Shown here: piece by piece, positions 1-8,077 of the stretch | Layout of the letters: each line of letters opens with the position of its first letter | Numbering within the stretch: position 1 is the stretch's first letter | Assembly (NCBI RefSeq): GCF_900096895.1 | Contig: NZ_FMYO01000001.1 | Coordinates: forward strand, 372,001-436,000 | Length of the DNA stretch: 64,000 nucleotides | Origin: Acinetobacter kookii | GTDB taxonomy: Bacteria; Pseudomonadota; Gammaproteobacteria; Pseudomonadales; Moraxellaceae | Reading direction: 5' to 3' | Position numbers and translations under genes: made by a program | Notes under the pieces: model-generated | Database searches by the model: none | Told to the model about the DNA's origin: nothing | The model's input: only the letters and a program-made list of their open reading frames with translations

Positions 1-943
1 ACACACCCAATTCTTCCGAACGGCTGCGCACCTGCACAATGGTATTGATCCCTTCCGCAGTTTGACCCAATTCTTGAGTGGCCTGTTCCAGGGTCTTACC
101 TGAACCCAAGGCAAAACCCACCTGATAGTTACGGCTGAGCGGACTATTACAGGTAGCAAACAAGTCACCTACACCAGACAATCCCAGGAATGTCAGCGGG
201 TTTGCACCCAGTTTCACTGCAAAACGGCTCATTTCTGCCAGTGCACGGGTCAGAATCATGCTCTTGGTGTTTTCACCCACCTTATAAGCAGCAGCCATGC
301 CCATGGCAACCGCATAGATATTTTTTAAAGCTCCACCCAGTTCCACACCATGCACATCATCGCTACCAAAAACCCGGAACAATGCACTATGCAGCGCTTG
401 CTGTACGGCATAACGTACCAGTTCAGATTGACTGGCAATCACCGTTCCTGCAGGTTGCCCGGCCATAATTTCCTTGGCCAGATTCGGCCCGGAAAGCACA
501 CCATAGGGAACCTGAGGCAATTCTTCACGAATAATATCGCTCATGAAATGGAAAGTTTTCGCCTCAATGCCTTTGGTTAGAGAAATGACGGCCTGCGAGC
601 TGATAAAAGGCTTGATTTGTTTCAGTACATCTCGAAAAGAATGGCTAGGAATAGCCACCAGAATAATGTCACGATTACAGACAGCCGTTTCTAAATCCGA
701 TACCGCCTTTAAACCCGGCTCCAAAACAAAATCGGGTAAATAGCGTTTATTGATATGGGTCTGATTAATTTCTGCTGCTGCTGCCTCATCACGAATCCAG
801 ATCATGGTGTCACAACCATTGCGTACAGCAGTATTGGCCATTGCCGTACCGAAACTGCCACCACCCAACACGGTTACACGCAAGGCCGTTTTTTGATCAA
901 TTGCAACCGGTTCAACAAGATCTGAAAATTTCAACTCTGACAT
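1..943 (-). CDS. gpsA: Glycerol-3-phosphate dehydrogenase [NAD(P)+], C-terminus cut by window edge
   Basis: Reduces dihydroxyacetone phosphate to sn-glycerol-3-phosphate in the cytoplasm for phospholipid synthesis. Translating the minus strand from the ATG at 943 gives about 314 codons open to the window edge. A Rossmann motif VLGGGSFGTAMANTA follows roughly residue 24, then VAIPSHSFRDVL, SLTKGIE, a VLSGPNLAKEI segment and GLSGVGDLFATC, all typical of GpsA. The usual length is about 340-360 residues, so only the last few dozen are missing. It starts 33 bases after the nitroreductase on the same strand and may be cotranscribed with it. Identity is firm; the end is not visible. Confidence 0.95.
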   Translation of the reverse strand, partial: MSELKFSDLVEPVAIDQKTALRVTVLGGGSFGTAMANTAVRNGCDTMIWIRDEAAAAEINQTHINKRYLPDFVLEPGLKAVSDLETAVCNRDIILVAIPSHSFRDVLKQIKPFISSQAVISLTKGIEAKTFHFMSDIIREELPQVPYGVLSGPNLAKEIMAGQPAGTVIASQSELVRYAVQQALHSALFRVFGSDDVHGVELGGALKNIYAVAMGMAAAYKVGENTKSMILTRALAEMSRFAVKLGANPLTFLGLSGVGDLFATCNSPLSRNYQVGFALGSGKTLEQATQELGQTAEGINTIVQVRSRSEELGV

Positions 944-976
944 TATTTTTATATCTCAACTTATGATTCAATACAG

Positions 977-1597
977 TTACTTATTCCAATAACTGACATA
1001 GTTTTGTGTATCCACTGCTGTACGCGCTGGAATCGCTTTCGCTGCGGTTCCAATATAAATAATTCCAGAAATTAAATCATCTTCTGACAGCCCCAAGATT
1101 CGTTTAAACAATGGCGACTCAACCACTGCCCCGCTACGCCACATGGTTGAAAAGCCCTGCACTTGCAAAGACAACAAGAAGTTTTCAATTGCTGCGCCTG
1201 AACTTAAGGTCTGTTCAAAATTAGGCACTTTCGGATGGGGCTGAAATTGGGTTAAGGCCAAAACCAGTAATGGTGCACGAAATGGATGATTTTTTACCCG
1301 ATCCAATTGAACAGGATCAGTTTCACCTAAATCCGCCAAAGCTCTGGAAAGCAACTCCCCAAAAGCTTCACGCTGATCACTCGGAATAACAACAAAACGG
1401 GTGGGCTTTAACCGATGATGGTCCGGCGCAGTCAAAGCCGCCTGAAAGGCTTTCTCCAGTTGCTCTGCATTCGGAGCAGGCTCAACCAAATGCCCAATCG
1501 ACTGACGCTGATGAATATTCTGATGAACCGTATCTACCGCTGAATCCGTCATTGACTTTGATATCTGTTTACTAAAATATTTCACCAAGATTAGCAT
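977..1597 (-). CDS. Nitroreductase family protein, YdjA-like
   Basis: Predicted FMN-dependent NAD(P)H oxidoreductase. The protein resembles E. coli YdjA: an N-terminal arginine-containing motif (HQRQSIGHLVEPAP), APDHHRLKP, then HPFRAPLLVLAL and GFSTMWRSGA, and a C-terminal IIYIGT segment. The physiological substrate is not known for this family. Length is 206 residues from the ATG at 1597; a second ATG at 1552 (MTDSAVDTV) would give 191 residues and is closer to the family N-terminus, but neither has a strong ribosome binding site. Upstream of gpsA on the same strand, 33 bases apart. Confidence 0.85.
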   Translation of the reverse strand: MLILVKYFSKQISKSMTDSAVDTVHQNIHQRQSIGHLVEPAPNAEQLEKAFQAALTAPDHHRLKPTRFVVIPSDQREAFGELLSRALADLGETDPVQLDRVKNHPFRAPLLVLALTQFQPHPKVPNFEQTLSSGAAIENFLLSLQVQGFSTMWRSGAVVESPLFKRILGLSEDDLISGIIYIGTAAKAIPARTAVDTQNYVSYWNK

Positions 1598-1780
1598 AAT
1601 CTTGTTCCGTTACTCTAGAGCGTTAAGTGAATGTCTACTCCACAATGGCCGACTGAACTAAGCTTCAGTCACAGAGAGTTCATATAAAGCTGCATATTTC
1701 ATACAAGCCCTTCAAAAATCATTCAAAAAATCATGTTCAAATAGCTTAAATTCTCTTTAAAACAATCCAGGGGGAAAAAG

Positions 1781-2161
1781 ATGAAACACGTCTTTGCACT
1801 CGCTTCAACAGTTGCCGTTGCTCTCGCCTTAACTGCCTGTGCATCCAATCCGACCACATCTTTAGCGATTCAAAAAGAAAATAATCAATATGAAGTGACG
1901 GGAATTGGTAAAAGCAGTTTAATTTCTAAAAATAACGCGATTACTGCAGCAAATAATGCCTGTGGTAAAAAAGCCACCCCTGTCATCGTGAATGAAAAAA
2001 CTGAATACAACGGTGCCTTAAAAGGGGTAGTCGATGAGCAAACCGGACAAATGATTCAGGCTGCAACCACGGTCCTTGGTACCTTGGCTGGCAAAAGTGG
2101 CAGTCTGGCACGCGATGAAGACTATCAAACCGTACTGACCTTCACTTGTCGAGCCAACTAG
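1781..2161 (+). CDS. Small predicted lipoprotein, unknown function
   Basis: 126 residues. The N-terminus MKHVFALASTVAVALALTACAS is a lipoprotein signal with lipobox LTAC (lipidated Cys about residue 20), so the product should be anchored in the envelope. The mature part has two further cysteines (AACGKK and the FTCRAN tail) that could form a disulfide, and a Gly/Thr-rich middle. A strong ribosome binding site (AGGGGG, 8 bases upstream) supports the ATG at 1781. It stands alone between divergent and convergent neighbours and ends before a bidirectional terminator. I do not recognise a specific family beyond small Acinetobacter-type lipoproteins. Confidence 0.8.
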   Translation: MKHVFALASTVAVALALTACASNPTTSLAIQKENNQYEVTGIGKSSLISKNNAITAANNACGKKATPVIVNEKTEYNGALKGVVDEQTGQMIQAATTVLGTLAGKSGSLARDEDYQTVLTFTCRAN

Positions 2162-2220
2162 CATCTAAATAGTGGCCTGTTTCATCTTTCATTGAATAAA
2201 GCTGTCTAAAGCCCAAACAA

Positions 2221-2247
2221 AAAAGCCGCTTATTGAAGCGGCTTTTT
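2221..2247. terminator. Bidirectional rho-independent terminator
   Basis: Perfect stem AAAAGCCGCTT/AAGCGGCTTTT with a 4-base loop and T-rich flanks on both strands. It lies between the convergent lipoprotein gene and rhlB and can serve both. Confidence 0.9.
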
Positions 2248-2286
2248 GTTTTATCTATTCTTAATGCTGAAATAAATTTCTTAAAA

Positions 2287-3438
2287 CTAGCAATAGCCTT
2301 CCAGACGGGTCAAAGGTAATTTCTGGCCAATGGCTTTTTCAATTTCCGGAAGATAGAACGCATCATCTTCAGACAGGAAACTGATACTTACCCCACGCGT
2401 TCCCGCACGACCGGTACGACCTATACGATGAACATAGTCATCTGACTGTTCAGGCAAGGTAAAGTTGATCACATGTGAAACGCCGTCCACATGAATACCA
2501 CGACCTGCAACATCGGTTGCGATCATAATATTATGCTGACCGTTCTTAAACTGATCCAGCATTTTCAGGCGCTTGTCCTGTGCAATTTCACCTGAAAGCA
2601 TCACCACCTTATAACCGTCTTTTTTCAGGTGATCATAAAGCTTGCGTACCTGGTCACGACGGTTGGCAAAAATCATGACTTTTTCAATCGGCTCATCCCG
2701 CAGGATTTCTTGCAACAACTTATATTTATCTGTTTTGGCAACCATATACACGCGCTGTTCTACATCGGCATTGGTTTTCTTTTCCGGCTCAATTTCCACA
2801 GTCACCGGTTCGAACAACCACTGTTGCGCCAGATTCAACACATCATAGCTAAAGGTGGCAGAGAACATTAAGGTTTGACGTTGTTCTTTACGTGGAGAAA
2901 AACGCACAATACGTTTTACCGATGGAATGAAGCCCATATCCAGCAAACGGTCTGCTTCATCAATCACCAAAAATTCAATCTGGTCCAGCCAGACTTCTTT
3001 TTGTTCTACAAAGTCGATTAAACGACCTGGTGTCGCCACAATAATATCGACAAAATTTTTATCCAGCTGGGCTTTCTGCTTATCAAAATCTACCCCACCC
3101 AGCAAAGTCACCAGATGCAGGTCGGTAAATTTGGTCAGCTCTTTGGCATCACTTTCAATCTGTAAAGCCAGCTCACGTGTAGGTGCAAGAATCAGCGCAC
3201 GCGGCTCGCCACGAAAGCGTTGTTCTTTAATCGGATTATTCAGCAAATCATTAATGACACTGACCAGGAAAGCCGCTGTTTTTCCTGTACCGGTTTGTGC
3301 ACGGCCAATGGCATCATGTCCAGCCAAAGTGAATTTTAAAACCTTTTCCTGAATAGGTGTCATTTCTTTGAAACCTAAAGCATCAATCGCCTGTTTCAGT
3401 TTCGGATGTAAATTTAAGGTTTCAAAACCAGATGACAT
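2287..3438 (-). CDS. rhlB: DEAD-box ATP-dependent RNA helicase, RhlB type
   Basis: Unwinds structured RNA; RhlB in E. coli works with the RNase E degradosome. 383 residues with the full motif set: Q motif region FKEMTPIQ, motif I AQTGTGKT (47-54), Ia PTRELALQ (86-93), II DEAD (160-163), III SAT (193-195) and VI HRIGRTGRAG (337-346). It lacks the long basic C-terminal tail of RhlE/DeaD-type helicases, which suits RhlB or a short relative; the exact paralog assignment is inference. The ATG at 3438 is close to the Q motif. Monocistronic by appearance, with terminators on both sides. Confidence 0.85.
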   Translation of the reverse strand: MSSGFETLNLHPKLKQAIDALGFKEMTPIQEKVLKFTLAGHDAIGRAQTGTGKTAAFLVSVINDLLNNPIKEQRFRGEPRALILAPTRELALQIESDAKELTKFTDLHLVTLLGGVDFDKQKAQLDKNFVDIIVATPGRLIDFVEQKEVWLDQIEFLVIDEADRLLDMGFIPSVKRIVRFSPRKEQRQTLMFSATFSYDVLNLAQQWLFEPVTVEIEPEKKTNADVEQRVYMVAKTDKYKLLQEILRDEPIEKVMIFANRRDQVRKLYDHLKKDGYKVVMLSGEIAQDKRLKMLDQFKNGQHNIMIATDVAGRGIHVDGVSHVINFTLPEQSDDYVHRIGRTGRAGTRGVSISFLSEDDAFYLPEIEKAIGQKLPLTRLEGYC

Positions 3439-3492
3439 ATAAAGGTGCTCTAACTTAATGATCAGGAAAAATAGGAATCTATTATAAACAAA

Positions 3493-3519
3493 AACGCCCC
3501 AAATTACATTGGGGCGTTC
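3493..3519 (-). terminator. Terminator of the cold-shock gene
   Basis: Stem AACGCCCCAA/TTGGGGCGTT followed on the minus strand by a T-run. It separates the cold-shock gene from rhlB downstream. Confidence 0.85.
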
Positions 3520-3537
3520 TCATGAATAATCAGGCGA

Positions 3538-3750
3538 TTAGTCTAAAGGTTGTACTTCTTCCGCTTGGAAGCCTTTTTGACCTTTAACTACGCTGAATTC
3601 AACACGTTGACCATCACGAAGTGAACGGTGGCCGTCACCTTGGATAGCGCGGAAATGAACGAATACGTCGTCGCCGCCGTTACGTTGAATAAAGCCGAAG
3701 CCTTTAGTGTCGTTGAACCATTTAACTACGCCTTGTTCACGAGCTGTCAT
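3538..3750 (-). CDS. Cold-shock domain protein (CspA family)
   Basis: 70-residue single cold-shock domain that binds single-stranded RNA/DNA and acts as an RNA chaperone. RNP1 KGFGFI (16-21) and RNP2 VFVHF (29-33) are intact, with the aromatic residues that stack on bases. The start ATG at 3750 has a GAGG ribosome binding site 8 bases upstream. Length fits the family (65-75). The upstream region of about 380 bases leaves room for the long structured 5' leader typical of cold-inducible csp genes, but I saw no clear cold-box, so cold induction is only inferred. Confidence 0.93.
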   Translation of the reverse strand: MTAREQGVVKWFNDTKGFGFIQRNGGDDVFVHFRAIQGDGHRSLRDGQRVEFSVVKGQKGFQAEEVQPLD

Positions 3751-4132
3751 AAGTTAATCCTCATTGTATTTAATTAAAGGACCACCCGGTGTTGCAAACA
3801 GCAGAGTAAACAAGGTTTAAAAATAATTATTATTTCTAAGCTTGTAATCATTCTGTATTACTATTAACAAAATCCCGGTTACATCCATTGCAATATTCAT
3901 TTTAAGGCAGCTGAAATAGCGTCATTAATTTTGAATACGCAACGAGCTTAACACGGGTTTATGACAATTCATACTGTTTTTTTTGATTAATCTTCTTTTT
4001 GATTCCGCTTCTTTTTTACTAATTATTTCCTTATTTTAGATAAGTACTTTTATGTTTAAGTTATATAATTTTATTGGGCTTTGGCACCAAATTTGCTAAG
4101 ATTTAACTAAATTGAATTAGATATTGAATGTG
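3751..4132. other. Divergent intergenic region between csp and tusA-like gene
   Basis: About 380 AT-rich bases that must hold the promoters of both divergent genes and the 5' leader of the cold-shock gene. T-rich stretches near 3978 and 4010 are visible. I see no ORF with coding character, no repeat and no RNA gene. Confidence 0.6.
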
Positions 4133-4366
4133 ATGAATGATCTGGCCAATTCAGCAGTAATCATTGATGCGATGGGCAAGCCTTGCCCCATGCCCTTATT
4201 GATGCTTAAACGAGCGATCAAGAATAAATCAGGCGGCATTTTTTTACTCAAATCTTCAGATCCGCATAGTCAGCAAGATGTAACGCGTTATTGTTCCATG
4301 CATCAAATGAACTGCAATATGACCAAAATTTCTGATTTTGAGTATCACTACTTAATTGAATCTTAA
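4133..4366 (+). CDS. TusA-family sulfurtransferase / sulfur carrier
   Basis: 77 residues from ATG 4133 (a TTG at 4124 and GTG at 4130 are possible alternatives). The defining GKPCPMPLL motif places the persulfide-carrying cysteine at residue 18, as in TusA, which passes sulfur from IscS toward tRNA thiolation. Predicted beta-alpha fold of normal length. It precedes rpoH on the same strand with a gap of 140 bases. Which TusA subgroup (TusA proper or a YedF-like paralog) cannot be settled from sequence alone. Confidence 0.85.
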   Translation: MNDLANSAVIIDAMGKPCPMPLLMLKRAIKNKSGGIFLLKSSDPHSQQDVTRYCSMHQMNCNMTKISDFEYHYLIES

Positions 4367-4474
4367 TTATTTTCAATTAAACTAGAACATTTCAAATGTG
4401 CATAAAAAATTACATTTCTCTACCCAAATTTCCTAATTTCAGGGAAATATTGGATTAAGATAAATTTATTAAGA

Positions 4475-4492
4475 TGGTTATGTCATCCAACT
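4475..4492 (+). repeat. In-frame copy of the rpoH 3' end in the rpoH leader
   Basis: 18 bases that match 5357-5374, the last codons of rpoH, at 17 positions. Both copies read M-S-S-N in the rpoH frame. This copy lies just before the Shine-Dalgarno sequence. Confidence 0.7.
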
Positions 4493-4506
4493 CTCAAGGA
4501 GAACAC

Positions 4507-5376
4507 ATGAGTGACAGCAGCAATCAATTGATGCCCCTGTCATTATCGGCACCAGGGGTAAATCTCGGTGCTTATATTAGTACTGTCAATCAGATTCCTA
4601 TTTTAACGGCTGAACAAGAAAAAGAGTTGGCCGAACGCTACTTTTACGACCAAGATTTAGATGCTGCGAAAATGCTCGTGATGTCTCATTTACGTTTTGT
4701 GGTGCATATTGCCCGCAGTTATGCCGGTTATGGTTTGCCGCAAGGCGACCTGATTCAGGAAGGCAACCTCGGCTTAATGAAAGCCGTGAAACGTTTCGAC
4801 CCCAATATGGGCGTGCGTTTGGTATCATTTGCCGTACACTGGATTAAAGCTGAAATTCATGAATACGTGATTCGTAACTGGCGTATTGTTAAAATTGCCA
4901 CCACGAAAGCCCAACGTAAATTATTCTTTAATTTACGCAGCTTAAAAAAGTCCAGTAAAAAACTTACCCTGGACGAAGCACAATCCATTGCCAATGACTT
5001 GAATGTCACGCCTGAACAGGTGCTGGAAATGGAAGGCCGCCTGACTGCCTATGATGCTGCTTTTGAAGCACAAGGTGATGATGACGATGAAGGTTCAACT
5101 CACGTCGCTCCAGCCTTGTATCTAGAAGACAACCGCTACGATCCGGCACGTTTGGCTGAAGAAGAAGACTACGAAGAACAAAGTACTTCTGCCCTGCATG
5201 ATGCGATGGATCAACTGGATGACCGTTCACGCAATATTTTACAGCGTCGCTGGCTGGATGATGAAAAATCGACACTGCATGAGCTGGCTGCAGAATATAA
5301 CGTGTCTGCCGAGCGTATTCGCCAGCTTGAAAAAAATGCCATGGAAAAAATTAAAGTGGCTATGTCATCCAACTAA
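4507..5376 (+). CDS. rpoH: RNA polymerase heat-shock sigma factor sigma-32
   Basis: Directs RNA polymerase to heat-shock promoters. 289 residues from ATG 4507, which has an AAGGAG site 4 bases before its spacer (4497-4502); an in-frame extension to 4474 lacks such a site. Region 2 is at [19 protein letters not shown] (81-99), followed by the promoter-melting [10 protein letters not shown] segment. The RpoH box QRKLFFNLR (136-144), diagnostic of sigma-32, is intact. Region 4 helix-turn-helix near residues 252-281 ([20 protein letters not shown]). A sigma-32 promoter candidate occurs in front of clpB in this same window, a likely target. Confidence 0.96.
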   Translation: MSDSSNQLMPLSLSAPGVNLGAYISTVNQIPILTAEQEKELAERYFYDQDLDAAKMLVMSHLRFVVHIARSYAGYGLPQGDLIQEGNLGLMKAVKRFDPNMGVRLVSFAVHWIKAEIHEYVIRNWRIVKIATTKAQRKLFFNLRSLKKSSKKLTLDEAQSIANDLNVTPEQVLEMEGRLTAYDAAFEAQGDDDDEGSTHVAPALYLEDNRYDPARLAEEEDYEEQSTSALHDAMDQLDDRSRNILQRRWLDDEKSTLHELAAEYNVSAERIRQLEKNAMEKIKVAMSSN

Positions 5377-5402
5377 GTGGTCGAATACATGTAGGGTATT
5401 TT

Positions 5403-5429
5403 GAAAAAAGGGCTGAGTGCTCTTTTTTC
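5403..5429 (+). terminator. Terminator after rpoH
   Basis: Stem GAAAAAAGGGC/GCTCTTTTTTC with a 5-base loop and one G-T pair, ending in a T-run, 27 bases after the rpoH stop. Confidence 0.8.
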
Positions 5430-5522
5430 ATCTTTAGGCTGCGGTAATGTTGCTTTTTGCCTTTCGTGCAAGTGCCAGAATATGCTAAGTTATGCGCAAA
5501 TTTATTCAGGTGGTCATTGCTT

Positions 5523-5888
5523 ATGTGGATTGCAATTTCAGCCCTCAATTTAGCTTTTGCCGTCATGCTTGGTGCTTTTGGTGCCCATGGCTTAAAAACA
5601 CGTGCTACTGAAGCTCAATTGGCCTGGTGGCATACCGCAACTGATTATTTTTTCTATCATGCGCTTGGACTTTTGGCGCTTGCCATTTTAGCCAAAGTGC
5701 TTCCCCAGCTTCCCATTAAAGCCAGCTTTATCCTGATTCAGGTCGGTATTTTCTTTTTCTGTGGCTCACTGTATGTCATGGCCTTAGGCCTACCCCGCGT
5801 TTTAGGTGCCATTACTCCAATTGGCGGTGCTTTGATGATTGCTGGCTGGCTGGTTCTGGCGTGGAATGCCTTTAAATACGTGAAATAA
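5523..5888 (+). CDS. DUF423 (YgdD-like) inner-membrane protein
   Basis: 121 residues from ATG 5523, giving four hydrophobic helices, which is the whole usual length of this family. The family signature around LGAFGAHGLK (helix 1 end) and HTATDYFFYHALGLLAL (helix 2) is clear, as are SLYVMALG and ITPIGGALMIAGW. Function is not established. An upstream extension to 5457 would add a non-family N-terminus. It lies 13 bases before thiS and may share its transcript. Confidence 0.88.
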   Translation: MWIAISALNLAFAVMLGAFGAHGLKTRATEAQLAWWHTATDYFFYHALGLLALAILAKVLPQLPIKASFILIQVGIFFFCGSLYVMALGLPRVLGAITPIGGALMIAGWLVLAWNAFKYVK

Positions 5889-5901
5889 ATAAAGGGAATG
5901 A

Positions 5902-6102
5902 ATGATGCAGATTTATTTAAATGGCGAAGCAAAAAATACCACATGCAGCAATTTATTAGAACTAATTCAAGAGCTTGAACTTGAAGGCAAACGCTTTGCT
6001 GTAGAAAAAAATGAAATGATCATTTCCAAAAGCAAACTGGCACAAACCCCGATTTGCGCTGAAGATCATATTGAAATTATTCATGCCGTCGGTGGCGGCT
6101 AA
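5902..6102 (+). CDS. thiS: Thiamine biosynthesis sulfur carrier ThiS
   Basis: 66-residue ubiquitin-fold protein ending in the Gly-Gly tail (AVGGG) that is adenylated by ThiF and converted to a thiocarboxylate to donate sulfur for the thiazole ring. Starts with MQIYLNGEAK, typical of ThiS; ATG 5902 and ATG 5905 are both possible. The gene for its partner ThiG follows after 12 bases, so the two are cotranscribed. No TPP riboswitch fits in the 13-base gap upstream. Confidence 0.95.
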   Translation: MMQIYLNGEAKNTTCSNLLELIQELELEGKRFAVEKNEMIISKSKLAQTPICAEDHIEIIHAVGGG

Positions 6103-6114
6103 TTCGGAGCTCCC

Positions 6115-6900
6115 ATGGAAGACACCCCGCTTATAATTGGTTCTCGTACTTTTAATTCACGTTTGTTGGTCGGTACAGGTAAATATAAAGACTTAACTGA
6201 AACCGACTTGGCTATTCAGGCCAGCGGCGCAGAGATCGTCACGGTTGCCATCCGTCGGGTCAATATCGGCCAGCATCCTGATCAGCCGAATCTGCTTTCT
6301 GTAGTGCCACCAGAAAAATACACCATTCTGCCCAATACAGCCGGCTGCTTTGACGCCAACAGTGCTGTGCGTACCTGTATGCTGGCACGTGAACTGCTGG
6401 ATGGGCACAACCTGGTGAAACTGGAAGTACTGGGCGATGAAAAAACACTTTATCCGAATGTCACTGAAACCTTAAAAGCAGCTCGCACCTTAATTGATGA
6501 TGGTTTTGAGATTATGGTGTATACCTCGGATGACCCGATTATTGCACAAGAATTAGAAAGCATGGGCTGTGTGGCAATTATGCCTTTAGGTAGCCTGATT
6601 GGTTCAGGACTTGGCATTTTAAATCCGCATACCATTTCCATTATTAAGGAAAATGCCAAAGTTCCGGTACTGGTGGATGCCGGTGTCGGTACTGCCAGTG
6701 ATGCAGCCATCGCAATGGAACTGGGCTGTGACGGTGTACTGATGAATACCGCAATTGCCGCTGCGCAAAACCCGATTTTAATGGCATCTGCAATGAAAAA
6801 AGCGGTTGAAGCAGGTCGTGAAGCCTTCCTTGCAGGCCGTATGCCACGTAAACGCATGGCCAATGCCAGCTCGCCTGAAACCGGTTATTTCTTTAAATAA
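6115..6900 (+). CDS. thiG: Thiazole synthase ThiG
   Basis: Condenses 1-deoxy-D-xylulose 5-phosphate, dehydroglycine and ThiS-thiocarboxylate into the thiamine thiazole. 261 residues, a TIM barrel of normal size. The Schiff-base lysine is in LVKLEVLGD (Lys 102). Phosphate-binding segments [13 protein letters not shown] and [14 protein letters not shown] are present, with the C-terminal [10 protein letters not shown] and [10 protein letters not shown]. In Pseudomonas trmB follows thiG directly; here trmB is about 4.9 kb away with ygiN, mdaB, an IS, gst and sulP between. Confidence 0.97.
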   Translation: MEDTPLIIGSRTFNSRLLVGTGKYKDLTETDLAIQASGAEIVTVAIRRVNIGQHPDQPNLLSVVPPEKYTILPNTAGCFDANSAVRTCMLARELLDGHNLVKLEVLGDEKTLYPNVTETLKAARTLIDDGFEIMVYTSDDPIIAQELESMGCVAIMPLGSLIGSGLGILNPHTISIIKENAKVPVLVDAGVGTASDAAIAMELGCDGVLMNTAIAAAQNPILMASAMKKAVEAGREAFLAGRMPRKRMANASSPETGYFFK

Positions 6901-6912
6901 AATTAAAGATCT

Positions 6913-6941
6913 TAAAAAGGACTCATTTGAGTCCTTTTTTT
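6913..6941. terminator. Bidirectional terminator after thiG
   Basis: Stem AAAAAGGACTCA/TGAGTCCTTTTT with a short loop and a T-run, between convergent thiG and ygiN. Confidence 0.92.
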
Positions 6942-6965
6942 ATATTCTAAGATTTCAAAATGTAC

Positions 6966-7286
6966 CTAAGCACTTAAACCCTTTTGCATAATCCGGATTT
7001 TTACATCCAGCACGTCATCTTTAACTTGTTGCTGATAGGCTTGCATATGAGGTGTTTGTAAATGCGCATTTAAATGTTCAATACTTTGCCATTGTTCTAA
7101 CATGGTAATTGAATCAGACACTTTAGTCTGATAATGAACATTTGAATCATGATCTACCAGTAATTCATAACCGTGACAGCCCTCTTCCTGTAAAACAACA
7201 GGTGTTATATTCCTAAAGGCATTTAATACATTTTCACGATGTTGAACACCCGGGCGAATCTGAATATCTGCAATCACAATCAACAT
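6966..7286 (-). CDS. ygiN: Quinol monooxygenase YgiN (ABM-domain protein)
   Basis: 106-residue ABM-fold protein. It aligns over its whole length with E. coli YgiN: MLIVIADIQIRPG, EEGCHGYEL, EQWQSIEHLNAHLQTPHM. YgiN oxidises menadiol to menadione and is proposed to form a quinone redox cycle with MdaB. The gene for MdaB lies just upstream with a 26-base gap, the same pair order as in E. coli, which supports the assignment. Ribosome binding site GGGAG before the ATG at 7286. Confidence 0.9.
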   Translation of the reverse strand: MLIVIADIQIRPGVQHRENVLNAFRNITPVVLQEEGCHGYELLVDHDSNVHYQTKVSDSITMLEQWQSIEHLNAHLQTPHMQAYQQQVKDDVLDVKIRIMQKGLSA

Positions 7287-7312
7287 AACCTACTCCCTAA
7301 ACAACCCATCAA

Positions 7313-7894
7313 TTAAGCAAAAATATTCATCAGATGTTGACGATAGTCATGTTCATATTGAGCAACATTGGGCATCTTAATCACATCATTCACAATGAAA
7401 GTTTCTAAACTTTGCATACCCAAAAATTGATTGGCTTTATGAAAGGGCAGATAAACCCCGTCGACCCCGACACCCTGAAAAAATTGCTCAGGATCATTAA
7501 ACGCTTCGATAGGTGCATTCCAGGTTAAGGACAACATATACTTTTTATCGTGAATGAGACCACCCGAACCATATTTTTTCGATGCGTCCGAACGCGATCG
7601 GCCATCACTGGCATATAAAGTGCCATGCCCTTCGGTAAAAATATCATCCATATATTTTTTTACTGTCCACGGCGCACCCATCCACCATCCAGGCATTTGA
7701 TAAATAATGACATCTGCCCATACATATTTTTGAATCTCTTCCTGAATTTCATAGTCACTATCTGCACGGGAAATTTTAACGCGATGCCCCAGCTCGCCAA
7801 GCACAGTATTTGCCAACTCAGTCAAGGTGTCATTTAACTCGCCATTTGAGTGTGCAAACTGTTTGGCCCCATTCACGATCAGGATATTACTCAT
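7313..7894 (-). CDS. mdaB: NADPH:quinone reductase MdaB
   Basis: 193 residues, the same length as E. coli MdaB and near-collinear with it. Flavodoxin-like fold with FAD binding. Recognisable blocks: NILIVNGAKQFAHSNG at the N-terminus, YQMPGWWMGAPWTVKKY, LYASDGRSRSD, MLSLTWNAP and the GVDGVYLPFHKANQFLGM segment. It reduces quinones by two electrons, avoiding semiquinones. Forms an operon with ygiN; AAGG ribosome binding site before ATG 7894. About 145 bases of AT-rich promoter DNA separate it from the IS element upstream. Confidence 0.95.
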   Translation of the reverse strand: MSNILIVNGAKQFAHSNGELNDTLTELANTVLGELGHRVKISRADSDYEIQEEIQKYVWADVIIYQMPGWWMGAPWTVKKYMDDIFTEGHGTLYASDGRSRSDASKKYGSGGLIHDKKYMLSLTWNAPIEAFNDPEQFFQGVGVDGVYLPFHKANQFLGMQSLETFIVNDVIKMPNVAQYEHDYRQHLMNIFA

Positions 7895-8040
7895 TTATTC
7901 GCCTTGAATCATATATTTTCATGAGGCCAATATACTTAAATACCTTATTGATAAAAATTCATGTATTTGCAAAATACTATTGATAAAAAATCAATAATAA
8001 AATTATTGATCAAGCAACTTCCAATCAATTTTTAAACCTA

Positions 8041-8058
8041 AAAAAAGCACCCTCAGGT
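8041..8058 (-). terminator. Distal half of gst terminator, split by the IS
   Basis: Read with the other half at 9328-9345 and with one target copy removed, the sequence restores the stem AAAAAGCACC/GGTGCTTTTT with loop CTCA, a rho-independent terminator 16-33 bases after the gst stop. The IS insertion separates the arms. Confidence 0.85.
8050..8058. repeat. Target-site duplication, left copy
   Basis: CCCTCAGGT directly abuts the left inverted repeat and is repeated exactly at 9328-9336, showing a transposition event. Confidence 0.95.
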
Positions 8059-8077
8059 CACTGCTGTCCCACAATTT

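Noticed and set aside
5889..5901. TPP riboswitch before thiS
   Set aside because: Only 13 bases separate thiS from the preceding gene, too short for one.
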